Assembly (NCBI GenBank): GCA_015501585.1
Contig: JADNRY010000200.1
Coordinates: forward strand, 50,366 to 114,365
Origin: Rhodocollybia butyracea
Taxonomy: Eukaryota; Basidiomycota; Agaricomycetes; Agaricales; Omphalotaceae
DNA length: 64,000 nucleotides
Direction of reading: 5' to 3'
A model generated the notes under the pieces. It was given only the letters and a program-made list of their open reading frames with translations, was not told where the DNA came from and searched no databases. Shown here in pieces: positions 1-11,764 of this stretch. The translations under genes and the position numbers were made by a program. Every line of letters starts with the position of its first letter. Position 1 is the stretch's first letter.

Positions 1-260
1 AACTGCAAAGCCTCCACTTGAGCACCCCAAGTCCCTCAAGTCATCCCAGGTCAGCCCAGGTCAGCCCAAGGTTGGAGTCCAGCCATTCATTAGCTCCAGT
101 GCACTCAAGTTCACCTTCTTCCTGCCTTAGCACACTCAGGATAAGGAGAGTTTGTAGTACAGGCTTGAGCGTGCTCAGATGTCACCTTAGCTGACTCAAG
201 TATCATCCATTGAAAGCTAGAATTTAAGCAAACTCAACAGCTCTAAGTAGACTCAAGCAG
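1..260. repeat. CTCAAG-rich subterminal-like repeat region
   Basis: The first 260 bases contain repeated CTCAAG(T) words, for example near 34, 107, 197 and 248, among short near-repeats of CAGCCCAGGT type. The reverse complement, CTTGAG(T), is clustered at 11.77-12.24 kb on the same strand. Opposite-facing motif clusters flanking a transposase are what subterminal repeats of a CACTA/Plavaka-like transposon look like. The outer end lies at or beyond the window edge, so no terminal inverted repeat or target duplication can be seen. Confidence 0.4.
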
Positions 261-813
261 TATAAGTAATTGAATTAAACTACCAAAATCAAACATTGAT
301 CACGATCGAAGTCTTATTTTACACACAATCACAATCACAATCGAGAAAGTCAGTGAACAAAAAAAAATCCATAGCATAAAACAACTACGAGTCCTTGTAT
401 ATAGTTTTATAAGTGTAAACAGATAGCCAATTATTAATAAAAAAAGAATAATCAACTGTATCTAAAACATTAGATGAGGTCAAAGCAGAGATATTTTTGA
501 CCTTACGAAAATTTGGTATAATCATGCAGGACTGGCGTATGTTAGATAACGGTATGATGGACCAAGTAAGGGTCCTAGGTTTTTGTATGGATGCCATATT
601 ATGAGTGGTACGTGCAGCATCTGAAATCGTTGGAGAAGTGAACCATTCTATGTAAGCAAGAGCAGTCTTAGGCCAGGCTAAGGGAGCGGAAGACTTGTGA
701 GACCCAATGAGAGAAAGATTAATGGGTAAACAAAAGATAACTTTGATACGACCAATGCGAGTACCTAAAATGAAAAGAATATATCAGCATAGGAATTGTG
801 CAAATGAAATTGA

Positions 814-1557
814 CTAGTAACCTTCAAGACTGACACTCTCAGCCTCCTCACTAGTCATTACAATGACAGTATCAAATCGCCCACCATTCAGTGGTGAGGC
901 TTTCACAACATCTTTCAAGTCAACACCCTCCTCCAGTCGTTCTGGTGAAAACTGGAACAAATAATAAACATCTAAGCATTCAAATGGTAATACCCGAGTA
1001 CATGCCTCACGAACAGAAGCATTGGTGGCGGACGGTTTGAACATTTCAAGATATGCCTTCAGATCTTGCGTGAATGAAGGAACACGATGGGTTTTTTCAA
1101 TGGCTGTTATTAATTTGTTGGGGGCAGTGGGAAACTTGGGAAGAAGGATATTAGATGAGAGTGGGGGAGGTGGTAAGATAGTCAAAGTAGCGGAAGAAGA
1201 CCCAGATGAAGCAGCGGCAAGTGATTGTTGCTCTAGATTCCATGCAAGTTCTTGATTGAAGGACTGGACGTTCTCTTGCCGCGAAAGCCACCGCGTCATC
1301 TGGGGGAACTCATCACGTTTGTTAGAAGCCCTCCATCCTTTCTTGGCAAAATTGATATGGAAACGTTCAAACATCTCGGTGTTGTAATTATCGGTGGTAC
1401 CAAAAAATCGAATAGATTTGAAATATCCACCATGATCATGATGAAATGTTGTAATTGTACAATGATCATGGAGTAAGATTGTAATTGAGTCATGATCACT
1501 GTGATGGTCTGAGTTTTTCCCATGATCACTCTGGAAATGTGCAAAGCCATCTTGCAA
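814..1557 (-). pseudogene. Plavaka-type transposase, C-terminal fragment
   Basis: A 247-codon open frame. From about codon 46 it reads GTTDNYNTEMFERFHINFAK followed by a K-R-D-E-F-x-Q-M-T-R-W-L-x-R-x-E pattern. This is the block seen near the C-terminus of basidiomycete Plavaka transposases (NTE-x2-E-R-x-H-I-D-x-A-K, then KD-x3-QM-x2-WL-x-R-x-E). A proline/serine linker and an acidic tail follow. The first 45 codons (His/Asp-rich, encoded by repeated TGATCA words) do not fit the family and probably come from inserted DNA, so the fragment proper starts near 1430. The N-terminal part of the same protein lies upstream on the same strand at 5098-3985, but the central catalytic region is not found between them. 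The gene is therefore called broken. The Plavaka match is from memory of the family motif. Confidence 0.72.
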
Positions 1558-3970
1558 ATTACCTTATCTCCAAACTTGATGTTAGAAAGTTCTACCTTTC
1601 AATCATGGCTGTGATCATTGTATGGTTTTTCTGATTATTGGTTTTGCGCAGAGAGAGACTAAGACTGTGATTACATATGGATTAATAAGTAGCATGATCA
1701 TTCCAGACCAAATGAATGATAACAGTGGGCTGTGTCATATGGCAGCTACCGTGTACAATTACAGCCATATGCTCTCTGGGCTTGATGAACATTATGCTCA
1801 GGACCCTAGCCTCCATTATAGGGGTGTAGTTGTGAGTGACCTACTAATAACAATGTTTTTGACCAATGACCAATGTGCCAACACAATGAACAAAGTATTG
1901 AGCCTCAGCCCAGCCCTAGCCGGAACTCCTGAGCCCGGTCCCCAGCACCCACTTCACACATTACTACTCAGAATCAGAATTGTACCCACCTCTTAATCGG
2001 GCTATTGAGGGAGTGAACACATATTGTATAGAGTAGTTCAAAGTAATACAGAGTTTTTGTTAAATATAAGCACTGGCTGCTGGTTTGGTTGTAGTGGACT
2101 CAGTGTTTGATACTTTTTGATCTGTTGATCTGCTTTGATGTGGAATATTTTTCCCTCAAAACCTAATTCAATGTTACATGCTTCAATGGACTGGTGCAGT
2201 CCTATGGGCATTGGGGATTGCCCATCAGTATCTGCGTCACAACTGTAACTTGATGCGGTTGACTGTCAGAGCTATAATTAGTAATGATTGTATTGTAGTC
2301 TCTACAGAAACTTTCTCAAGACTGTGATTAGTATGAGTACCAAACTTTTGCCAAATTTGCTGATTGATCATACACTAGTGGGATCCAAAATGCTCAAATC
2401 AACAATCTGGACATGGCTAGGAACCAAGCCATTTGAAGCATACAGTAAGATATGGGTAGCAGCCTTGCAAGGTAGCAGCTGGACTCCTGACTAGTCACTA
2501 CTTACTCTGTACTACTCACTGAAATAGTTCAGCTACTTCTATGGCTTTGAATGTACACAGTTACAGTGTAGATTCTTCCAGGAGGTCCATGTAGTTAGTT
2601 GTTAGAGCACATGCTGTTGCTCGGTAGTCTCGCTACTTACGTACATTACCTAATCTAATCGTTCTTGTTCCTTGACCACCATGTCGTTGCGGTTGTGAGT
2701 GTCGACAGTCTCGTTTGTATCAACATTAGTTGCCTCAGTGCTTCATTTTGAAGTACAACATAATTTGTATTGACGGTATTATGTATACCACACTCCTTCA
2801 GGTGCAGCACTGGATGATGGCACTCAGTGATACCACAAAGGCTATAGGGTTGGGCTAGGTCACAAACCGCTGGAACTGGCTACTAAGCACCTCCTTCATG
2901 GCGTGGATCATGAGTGCCAGGGCTTACCAAAATCCTCAGGCTCATGCAGCTGCCTCATCCCAACGTGTAAGTCCCAAACTTACCCCAGGAAGCTATTGAG
3001 GTCACTGGTCAGTATAAATCAACATGTGGAAGTTGAATACCTCATCTATAGTGTACAAAATTCATATGCTGTGATAGTTCTTGGATTGCCTGTATGCTAT
3101 TAATGTAATGTCGACAAGATATCAATGGCTGTTTGAGCTATTCATGGTGACTAACCATGCCTAGCCGCTAGCTCACAAATTGACCACTGTTAATCAATTG
3201 TGTTGCTAAAGTCTACTTAATATATGTGCGGAATTTGGCCATCTAAATTAGCGCCCTGAGCCCCGGCTCTTAAAAATCTGCTGAGCCCCCATGAGCCTTG
3301 GAGACGGCTCCGGCCAGGGCTGGCACATCACTACTGCTGATTTTCCAGCCCACTAGTAGCCTTCCAAAAGTGTAGGGCTGTTGATGGTACAGTGGACTAA
3401 GTGCTTCTGAATACTCATCACAACTGATCGGCTTCAAATCCCGGGCCGGTTTTCCGAATGTGCAATATTGCACTTTCTTTGTCATCAACACGCACTCCCA
3501 TGCACTCCGGACCATTTTTCTGGTTTGTTGACTTGGGTGCTGGGTTAAACACAGCAGTAACCGTAGTGCAGAATGTGCCATGGAGGTCCAGAGAAGTATG
3601 GTATGAGTCCTGTAGATCATATGGTTCAGTCACAGTGGTAATCCCTAAGCATTGCGGCATCTTTGTATACTAGTTTGAGCAATTAAGATTTAAGAAGAGG
3701 GATTTGGATAGGTCTCCAAATTGGATGTGATAGGCCCAAGTGACTGACTCTCCAAGCTCTTGGTAGGCATTTCTGATGGTGTGTATCCATGTGTCTGGTT
3801 GAGGCGTTGACCTGGAAAGAATACACAAGTCATCTCACTACAAACACAACAGTGTTTTTTCAGATTTGTGTTTGTATTGCGTGATCATTGGCAAATTATG
3901 CACTGAGTATATTATTACATCATCCTGTCATGATCATGGCACAAAGACTAGGGATTCAGTGTGATTATGA
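1440..3970. other. Unexplained 2.5-kb segment splitting the transposase; possible inserted element
   Basis: No supported gene on either strand. The segment separates two halves of a Plavaka transposase. Both edges carry clustered TGATCA palindromes: 1433-1530 on the left, 3879 and 3932 on the right. The right edge read in reverse (from about 3945) begins ccatgatcatga, which resembles the left edge ccaccatgatcatga, suggesting degenerate terminal inverted repeats. Short open frames inside (1622-1996, 2288-2494, 3270-3620) show no recognisable motif. It could equally be decayed transposase introns and exons. Confidence 0.3.
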
Positions 3971-3984
3971 TGGGTATTTCAATG

Positions 3985-5098
3985 TCATGAGCTGCACAAA
4001 CACAATTTACTTTTGTCCAATAAGGACACCCATACACAGTCGCACCGACTGGTAGTTTGTCCTACGACAAGTAAATCAAAATGAACATGTCGGAAGAAAA
4101 ATAGACAAACTTGGGTGAATTGCCACCATTTCCCGGACCACATCTCTGAATATGTTCTCCGTGTGTGCTCCGCATCCTGGAAGATTGACTTGGGGCGGTA
4201 AACCAAGTGTTTAGCAAGGGATGGATCTCCCCACAGGCTTTTAACCATCTCTATGATATCGCGATGACGGAGGATGAACTCTTCATCTGGGTGGTCCATG
4301 AAACTCAACCGCTGGACTTTCCACTCACCAGCCTGGGGCCTGATGGAATCTACACATTTAAGGAGGCCTGCAATGTTGTTATAGGATAAGCCAAGTTTCT
4401 CAACAACCTAGATAAAGTCTGTCAAAAAATTAGCTAGAGAAGGAGTCTAATATACATACACCAGGTATTCCAAGTAAGCGATTTAAAGAATTATGCCCTA
4501 TGTTATCTTTCACGACCCAGTCTGCAATGCGCCAATCCATCTCTGAGGCAAAAGGGGCATAAATATTCGATTGAACATTACTACCGTCCATTGGGGAATT
4601 GTAAGAGAAATCGTGGGATGCACGCCACCGTTCATACAGAGACTTGTCCATAGGAATCCGGGCGCCAGCAGTAGGATGCTCAACTTCAAACATTGTGAGA
4701 TCTTCAGCGTCGAAAGTACAAATCTTGGCTCCAAGTTGACAATCAGCCAGGGAATCTCGATGAGCTTGTGTCGAAGGACCAGGGCCGGCTTGTCCGAGGG
4801 CCACAGGCTCATCATCGTTCATACGAACGAAGTAGAATAGGTCATTCTCTTCCTTGATCTCTTGGAGAAGTTCTCCCGCCTCCCCGTCGCTGATTTCAGG
4901 AGAGATATTGCCGCCAATCTCCCGCTCCATAAACTCTTCACCTAGATCTTGCTGATCTAGCTGAGCAGTGAAGTTCTCGATGGTGGCGGATTTCTGATGT
5001 GAACGATACCACATACAGGAACAAGCCTGATCAAGGTGGCTGTTGAGACTACGGTCGTGGTCGAACCAGCGTCCACAGTCAGCCGGACAAAGAGGCAT
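3985..5098 (-). pseudogene. Plavaka-type transposase, N-terminal fragment
   Basis: The frame starts at the ATG complementary to 5098 and opens with a C2H2-like zinc finger, MPLCPADCGRWFDHDRSLNS followed by H-L-D-Q-A-C. An acidic linker follows, then a block with YAPFASEMDWRIADWVVKDN, the conserved 'PF-x-S-x-x-D-W-x-I-A-x-W' region of Plavaka proteins, ending near 4430. A second frame (4308 to about 4100) gives D-E-x4-R-H-R-D-x-I-E and, at its end, YSEMWSGKWWQFTQ. These match the next conserved region, with an intron or break between the frames. The first three conserved regions are thus present in order; the middle of the protein is missing. An insertion and decay have probably inactivated it. 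It may be the former transposase of a large element spanning 1-12.3 kb. Confidence 0.72.
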
Positions 5099-5384
5099 TG
5101 GGAATGGCTATTTCAAGTAGGGGAGGGAGACTGTTGAAAGAGTGATGGGGAGAGGACGGTGAACAGGATAGCTGCAAAACACAATCAGTTAAAAACAAAC
5201 CAAGAAAAATGACACCATACTTACTTATCGATTAGAATATGGGCGCAAGCACAAAAAAAAGCAGTGCAGAAATCAATAAGGCTAAAACAAACGCAGTCAA
5301 TATTGCTATTCAGAATGTTCGAAAAAAAATCATCCTCACTGGTGGGATTGACAAGACCTGTATAAAGTTGGACAGGAAGATAAG

Positions 5385-6060
5385 AGCAAAGCGCACCAGT
5401 AAGAACGTCAAGTTCTACCTGGGTGCAAAGCGCGTCAGTAAGAACATCAAGTTCTCCAAGGCCACGAAGACAAGATGAGCAATGTGCACCCGTTAGAACA
5501 TTGAGTTCTAACCGGGCGCAGAAAGATGTAGATACGAAGTAGAGTAGCCGACTTGAAAATAAAATGGAATTCCATATCAGTTACATTCTAAGAATGAAAA
5601 CATAAAGACGTACCAAATACTCATAAGTTTACCTTCCAAGCCACATAAGAAGAATCAACAGTGAGAGATTGGTCAGTTTAGCGTATTGAGTTGGGCAAAA
5701 AGGAACGTACGAGGAGATAGGTTTGGCCATTGAGCGACGTGATGCCACTGAATGTCGAGAAAAGTGAGAGATTGGTCAGTTTAGTGTATTGAGCTGGGCA
5801 AAAAGGAACTTACGAGGAGATAGGTCTGGCCATTGCGCGACGCGATGCCGCTGAATGTCAAGAAAAGTGAGACATTGGTCAGTTTAGCCTATTGAGCTGA
5901 GCAAAAAGGAACTTACGGGGAGATAGGTCTGGCCATTGAGCGACGCGATGCCGCTGAACGTCGAGTTCAACAGCATGCAGAAAAAACTGGCTAGAACATC
6001 ATGTTCAAGACCAGAAGAAACGAGACAGCATGAACATCAAGTTCATGCTGTTTGAAGTCG
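5385..6060. repeat. Array of GAAC-x5-GTTC palindromes with a 39-bp tandem repeat
   Basis: The imperfect palindrome gaacgtcaagttc recurs near 5404, 5443, 5497, 5957, 5997 and 6032 (variants gaacatcaagttc, gaacattgagttc, gaacatcatgttc). Two of these sit in a 39-bp direct repeat beginning gcaaagcgc at 5386 and 5425. The short open frame 5239-5478 repeats AKR-x-SKN-x-KF only because of this tandem repeat and is not called a gene. The array lies just upstream of the transposase start and could be a binding-site array, but that is inference. Confidence 0.5.
5661..5966. repeat. Tandem repeat, 103 bp x 3
   Basis: Three direct copies with period 103 begin with gtgaga(g/c)attggtcagttt at 5661, 5764 and 5867. 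Each contains ggcaaaaaggaac and ggccattg(a/c)gcgacg. They differ at only a few positions, so the amplification is recent. The array sits between the transposase N-terminus and the next gene. Confidence 0.88.
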
Positions 6061-6623
6061 TCCATCCAAGTCAATTGGATGGCGACAGCCGACGCTGAGA
6101 ACGATGGTGGTAGTGGAGAAGGCGATGGCCAAGGCTGAGAACGATGGTAGAGGTGGAGGTGGCTGTGAACGATGGTAGTGGTGGAGGTGAAAGTGCAGTT
6201 GGGTGTCAGGTGACCCAAGCCACTCAAGCGGTCCTGAGCGCCCCTGGGCGCTTCGGGCTCAAAAGTTTGGGCACTTTGGACTTGTTAACTCAACCCGCAC
6301 GTGAACCGAAAGGTAAAAACTTCTTTCTTTCTTACTTCTATCACTGACTCCTTTTGTCGTCTTTGCCCATCCTCCTAGCTTTTTCTCTCGCCCGCCGTTG
6401 TAAAGGAACATCCCGACCTCAGTGCTCAATTTGACGTTGACACTGATTCAACACCGCAGATATTCAGCTTGACGCTGTTTATCTTCTGCTTCTCTTGAAC
6501 AACTTTACATTGACAAGAGTATTCGACATCATCGGTCTCAACTTGACGCTGAACCAGGACCCGCCCAAGGTCAGTAATATTTGCTTATCAATAGTGTGGC
6601 GCCCTTTTCTGATATGATCGCAG

Positions 6624-9064
6624 CTCAGGTTCTACGGCAAGACAATCGCTATCCTTCGACGCCCTCACTTGCTGGTAGGTACATTCACACTGTGAAATAA
6701 TTTAAATGTCTCTAACTGCCACAGTTCAAATATCTGTCACTTCCTTACATACGATGGTAAGTCCATAAACTAACGTCGTTTGTTTACGGCTCTGACTGTT
6801 TAAATCAGCCATTGGAGAACGCAATTCTTAAATCATTCAACGGACTGGTGGGCAAGCGTTATCCGGACATACAAGGCGGCCTTTTCATCACTTCCCCAAA
6901 CATGACAACAGTACCACCCTTCGTACTTAACTCTCCGAGCAGCCCCCAACGCGTTCGTCTCCAGAAACAGTTACATTATGGGGAACACGACTTTCTTTTA
7001 AACCCTCAGCCCATCATCTCGACTCTTCCTCACCACACACTCATTTGTTACCCAGGTGCAGGGAATGACACTTACATTTTCTGGGCTCTACCGCAGGAGG
7101 ACGATTTTGAGCCCATCGAGGGCCAGAGATTGTCTGGAGTTCCTCTTGGACATATCTCCTCTATGTTCATCGAGCAGCTCTACGCCGAATACATGAAACT
7201 CTTCAGCTCCTCTGCCTCCCCAAAGTTTGCCACTGATCCTGAGATCAAAACCTTACTCCCTCGAGTTTGCCATCTATTTTCGCAACTCTCCGTCCCCTCG
7301 CTCTTCACGCAGGCTTTAATGAGATGGCGCATAGCTCAGTGCATGATCCTTCTCATTGAAGCAAGGATAACTTGGCTTGTTGAAGTCATGCCAACATTTG
7401 GGGACCCAGATGCGTGGAAGGTTCACTCCCTTCGCAATGTTGTTGGCGCAGTCATGGAGGATTCTCTAGCTGTTGAAAGATTGTATCACGTAAGTCCTCA
7501 CCTCGTATACTCTATGCTCACTGAAACCGAGACATTTGCTCCATAGGCTGGAATACCGGTTTGGTTCTACCGTGGTCTGGAGCTAGCTTCCACCGTCAAG
7601 GTCGTAACCTGGGTGGATGACAACGCCGACGCCTCACGTTTACACTATAGTTGGATCAATTTTGAAGACTCCACCCCTGTAAGCCCAACAGTTTACAACG
7701 GGTCCATCAAAGCATCTCAAGATCAATATCGCAAGATGGCGGTTGAATGTTGGATGATTGCCTTTCCTGCGGCCATCTTTGGCGCAGATATTATTCAAAA
7801 TGATGTTGACTACTCAAGTAACCTCCACTCCGTAGCTTCTTCCCGTACATCGAAAAACACTGTCCGCTCCTTCTACATCTACTGCTGGACCTTCTCATAC
7901 CGCCAGACCTTCTTGTACCGCAGGACCTTCTCAACTGTATGCTGCTTCTTCTCGTCCTTGGTCTCCCGCAAATCCTTCCTCTTCTCAACCTTCAAGTACG
8001 TGACCTTATCCTTCCTGCCTGAGAGATTCCTCCTGACCCATTGATCTCAGAAGAACAGAAAACAGGCAAAAATCCTACTCTGATCAAACGCAATAAATTC
8101 CTTGAGCCTCAATCCCCCATCATGCCACATGCGATTGCAGAATGGGTCGAGGCGGCTGTAGCGGTGTCACACAAATTCACACTTGAGGAGCAGCCTCATC
8201 GCAGGGTAAATCGTGGATATGTCCTTCCTGAACCTGCAGTTTTTGCTAACCACGAAAGCGAGGTATCTCGCCAGCGGTACTTCCTCACATATCTAAAGGT
8301 TTGTGAGGTGTTCATCGCCGCAATCTACCTCCTGGGTCCAATCGTCTGTCAGCGGCCTCCTAAGGACTGGCGCAGGCTACTGTCTCTTGAATTACATGGA
8401 TCTTTAGATGCCCAAACTCGTGAAGGGGCCACTAAGCTGGAGCTGTGCCGAGAGATGAACGACGTTGCTGCGCGCATGGGCAGTTCGTTTGTAAGTTTGT
8501 TTGTTCTTCTTCGAAGATGGGTCCCTCGAGCTAAAGGTTCCTTATTAGTCTGTTGATCTCACCAATCTTGCCCAAGCATCTTCACGCTGGGACAGGATAT
8601 TCTACACGGGACGTCTTCCAGATGATGTACAGAGGGCAATACTCCAGGAGATTTTTGACATCTCCTTCAAGCAGGAGTTCCTTCTGTTGGACCGGTTCCT
8701 GTATATACTCATGCCACAACAAGAAGATGGAGAATTGGAAAACAAATACGACCCATCCATGCGTGAAGACCGGAACTTAATCATCGAAGACGCTCTCTTC
8801 AGCAATGGGCCCCCTGCCTTCGGTCATTCAGATTCATGCTTGCGTCAGGCCGCTCTCCACTCGTTCTTCCAAGTCATGAGGGGATGGTCTCGCCCGGAAA
8901 GCCCCATGTCTACCCAGACCATCCAAGATGGTCAGAGGTTGGGTTCAAGCCATGTTCGCGCGAAGAAGGAGCTGAAGGACACCGAGTTTTACCTAGCCTC
9001 ATATTACATTTATGCATTTGCTGGTTTCTTTCGCAGGGCTCCAACTATGCCCCACTTCGTTTAA
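6624..9064 (+). CDS. Multi-exon gene of an Agaricomycete-specific repeated family, function unknown
   Basis: Long coding stretches interrupted by introns of about 55 bp. Visible exons: 6624-6674 (ends ILRRPHLL), 6725-6756, then 6809-7490 (PLENAILKSFNG... to ERLYH). An intron with donor GTAAGT at 7491 follows, then the exon starting AGIPVWFYRGLELAST. A Ser/Pro/Thr-rich linker lies near 7840-7995. After an intron at 7996-8050 comes an exon rich in family-like residues to 8490, then an intron at 8491-8548, then the last exon ending TMPHFV at 9064. I recognise the architecture (an RFYG..LRRP start, a central GIPVW block, a long C-terminal half) as a hypothetical family repeated in mushroom genomes, with no domain name I can give. 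Two junctions (6756/6809 and about 7800) do not keep phase, so it is either mis-spliced in my reading or beginning to decay. The first exon may lie further 5'. Confidence 0.55.
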
Positions 9065-9267
9065 TCTTTCCTCGTTCTTGTTTCACGGCCATGTCCAGCC
9101 CTGTCCAGCTGAGGGCCCGACTTTGCAATCTGACGGATAGTGCTGAAAATTTTACTACGTTTTTTTTATATCTTGTTTGAATGTTTTAATCTACTAGAAT
9201 ACTATTGCGGCAGTTCCACTCGATTCAGGCGTGAGACTGATACCAATCAGGGTGCCAAAAGGTGGCG

Positions 9268-9373
9268 TATAAAAGGTGTGTCCGCAACCCTGGGCTTTTT
9301 GGTCTTGCTCTTTTCTTTTCTGCTTCCACTCGCTCTTTTTTACACTCGCTCCTTGTCCCTCAAACCAAACCAA
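9268..9373 (+). promoter_or_regulatory. TATA box and CT-rich core promoter of the DUF6532-like gene
   Basis: A TATAAAA box at 9268-9274 is followed by a strongly CT-rich stretch (about 9290-9360) and by caaaccaaaccaaa directly before the ATG at 9374. This is the classic arrangement of a strongly expressed fungal promoter and argues that the gene downstream was functional recently. Confidence 0.7.
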
Positions 9374-11524
9374 AATGCCTGGTAAGTTTTTTCTAGTGTA
9401 TGTATATTTCACCTGCTTACGTTCCTTTCCTAGCTTCTACTGTCACCATTACTCCAAGTAAGTGTCTTAGTATAGTTGCTCTTTCCTGTTGTCTAATTTT
9501 TTTTTCATGTTCTTTTCCTCAATCTAATTAGTTGTCAAGAAGACATGAGCTTCTGCTGCTGCCGCCATGGCCAATTCTGGAGCGAAAACTAGGACTCGAG
9601 CGGCGGCGCAAGTAGTCGGTGCCAATGCTCCTGCCAAGAAGAAGGAGATCAACCTCAAGGCTTTGGCACTTCAACAAAAGAAGGAGGCCCAAAAAAAGTC
9701 TCAGCAAAAGGCTCAACAAGCCCGAGACGCAGGTATGTTTTATTCGTATTTTATTTACTTTGTTCTAACTTCCCTACATAGCCATTTGTGAACATGCTAG
9801 GGCCATGCGAGAGGCCCAAGGTGATGACGATGACGATGACAACACTGCCGGCCAAGACCTTGAAGGACTTGATGGTGGCAATGACCTTGACGGTCAACGC
9901 GATAGCCCAGTTCCTCCTCTTGACGAAGAGGAACAGGATGACCAAGATCTGGATGGTCCTCTTGACGAGGACCCAGATGCTCTGTTATTCCAGGAAACCT
10001 TTGAAGGTATGTGTAACTGTTTTTTTCTACTACCGGACCTTATGCTCTTGTGCAACTTTAGGCAGTGGCTCTGACGATGAGCACTGTCAAGCAGAGCGTC
10101 ATGGCAATGATGAGGACAAGGACAATGATGCCCCTGGCATTGTCGCTGGCCACAACAACAACGACAATATGGAAGTGGATTTGCCGTCCAACCAGGTAAG
10201 TATTCTATTTTTTTGTTACCATATCCATTCTTAAATTAGCTTCAGATACAAGTGTCCTCCCCTCCTTCAACGCCTTCCAAAAAGGCTTTGAACCGCCTTC
10301 GTGCGTGCCTCGTTCTGGGCAGCTCACCCGCCAAAAGCTCTCGCTCTCGTTCCAGTGTCTCTTTGGATCCCCTCACGCCGCCTTCTTGCCGACGAGGTGG
10401 TAAGATCACCGAAAAACACTTTACGCCCAGGACACATCGTTTAGCTATCCTGGGCAAGAGGATGAATTGTTGTGCAACAGCAACTCAGCAACCGTTTCCT
10501 TCGGACAAGCATGGCTACAATATGGAGATACTTCAAGACTTGGCCAAGGACTACAAGGGTGAAGATGATATGGTTGAAGTTTTCGCTAGAGTTCTGGCTA
10601 GTGTTGATACCCAGCAAGAGCTGGTCCAATTTGTGGGTGTATTTTGTTCTCCTTTTCTTAGAAACTCTATTCATTTATCTACAGCTAGGCTACACGCGCA
10701 GTGGGTTTTTTTACCCACTGTATGGCAAAGGCCAGGGAGTGGGTCGCTACTCGCTTTGGATTGCCTGGGAAGATGAATTCCACTGAGGTCAAGCAATTAG
10801 TGGGCTGGCTGTTGAAGGATGGTCATTACAAGTATGGCAAAGTTGACATTCATGTAAGATATTTTACACTGTCTTTTCTTTTCTAACATTTCCTTACAGA
10901 ACAAAACCTGTAATAACAAGCTTCCATTTGGCTGTGAAGGCATTGCCCACATCCTTTGCCTTGAGGTTTTCGCTACCAAAGGTGGTGCCAACATAGAAAT
11001 CTTTAGGGAAATAGTCAATGTGAGAAAGATTGCTCCAACCACAATTGCCTTGATGATTACTTTTGTTATACATTGCTTTCTCTTTTATTGATTTGTACTG
11101 ACATAATTGTAGATTGAGCATTCTTTAAATGAATATGTTGAAGGTGTCTATAGACATGTTGAGTTTTCTGATACAGCTAGACCACGGTATGTTCACTTGT
11201 CTATTTTATTCCTTTGTTGCTGATATGTGCTATAGCTATTGTTTCCATCTTTCTTCCTTCAACTGCATTGCCAACAAAGCTCCTAAATGGGCCAATAACT
11301 TTGCCACTAGTCTGTACAAGCTGATCTTGTAATTGATTGTTTTTTTGTTTAGTAATGTTCTTATAACAGTATCTTGGTAGGACACAGTCAAACAAGGAAT
11401 TTTTGCTTGATGCGGAAGCTGATGACCTCACCGAAGTTGACATGTTGCTGCTCCTGTTGACAATAGAGGTCCTTCACCTCTCCCATCTTCACCACCACCT
11501 CGCTCTTCACCTCTTCACTCTTGA
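9374..11524 (+). pseudogene. DUF6532-like protein gene, broken
   Basis: ATG at 9374 is followed by tiny exons. ATGCCTG joins across an intron to the exon encoding STVTITP, then to VKKT, which ends in an in-frame TGA at 9546-9548. A second ATG at 9567 reopens the frame. Next come an Ala/Lys/Gln-rich basic segment, an Asp/Glu-rich acidic segment (9810-10190), a Ser/Pro segment with TPSKKALNRLR, and then RLAILGKRM and DKHGYNMEIL. Later exons read KAREWVATRFGLPGKMNSTE and KQLVGWLLKDGHYKYGKVDI, then FGCEGIAHILCLEVFATKGG. This order (basic, acidic, then the conserved region with AREWV-x2-xFGLPG and F-LL-x3-H-KYG) matches basidiomycete DUF6532 proteins as I remember them. The C-terminal Pro/Ser tail (about 11440-11524) lies in a shifted frame. 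The premature stop and the shift make it a pseudogene, or a gene restarting at 9567. Confidence 0.6.
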
Positions 11525-11764
11525 GAACTTGGAGTGCTGTGATTTGTTTTGATCAAAACAATCTCTCTTTTTTATAAAACATTGTCACTCTTTTCTTTCT
11601 TTTAATATGTCTTGCTTCTGTATTTATTGGGGGTATCTTAGCTTGTTGCTTTAATCATTATTTAATTTCAGTATGTAGTCAAAGTACTTAGGTAGTTAGA
11701 TGCTGCAATACAATTGTTGATTTTGATTTATTATTTGAGATATTTAATCTTCGGTTTGCTTGCA

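Noticed and set aside
5239..5478. 79-codon lysine-rich frame with AKR-x-SKN repeats
   Set aside because: Its repeats follow the 39-bp DNA repeat, and it has no promoter, intron or homology signal.
7791..7988. Arginine/serine-rich minus-strand frame
   Set aside because: Antisense of the Ser/Pro/Thr-rich linker of the plus-strand gene at 6624-9064.
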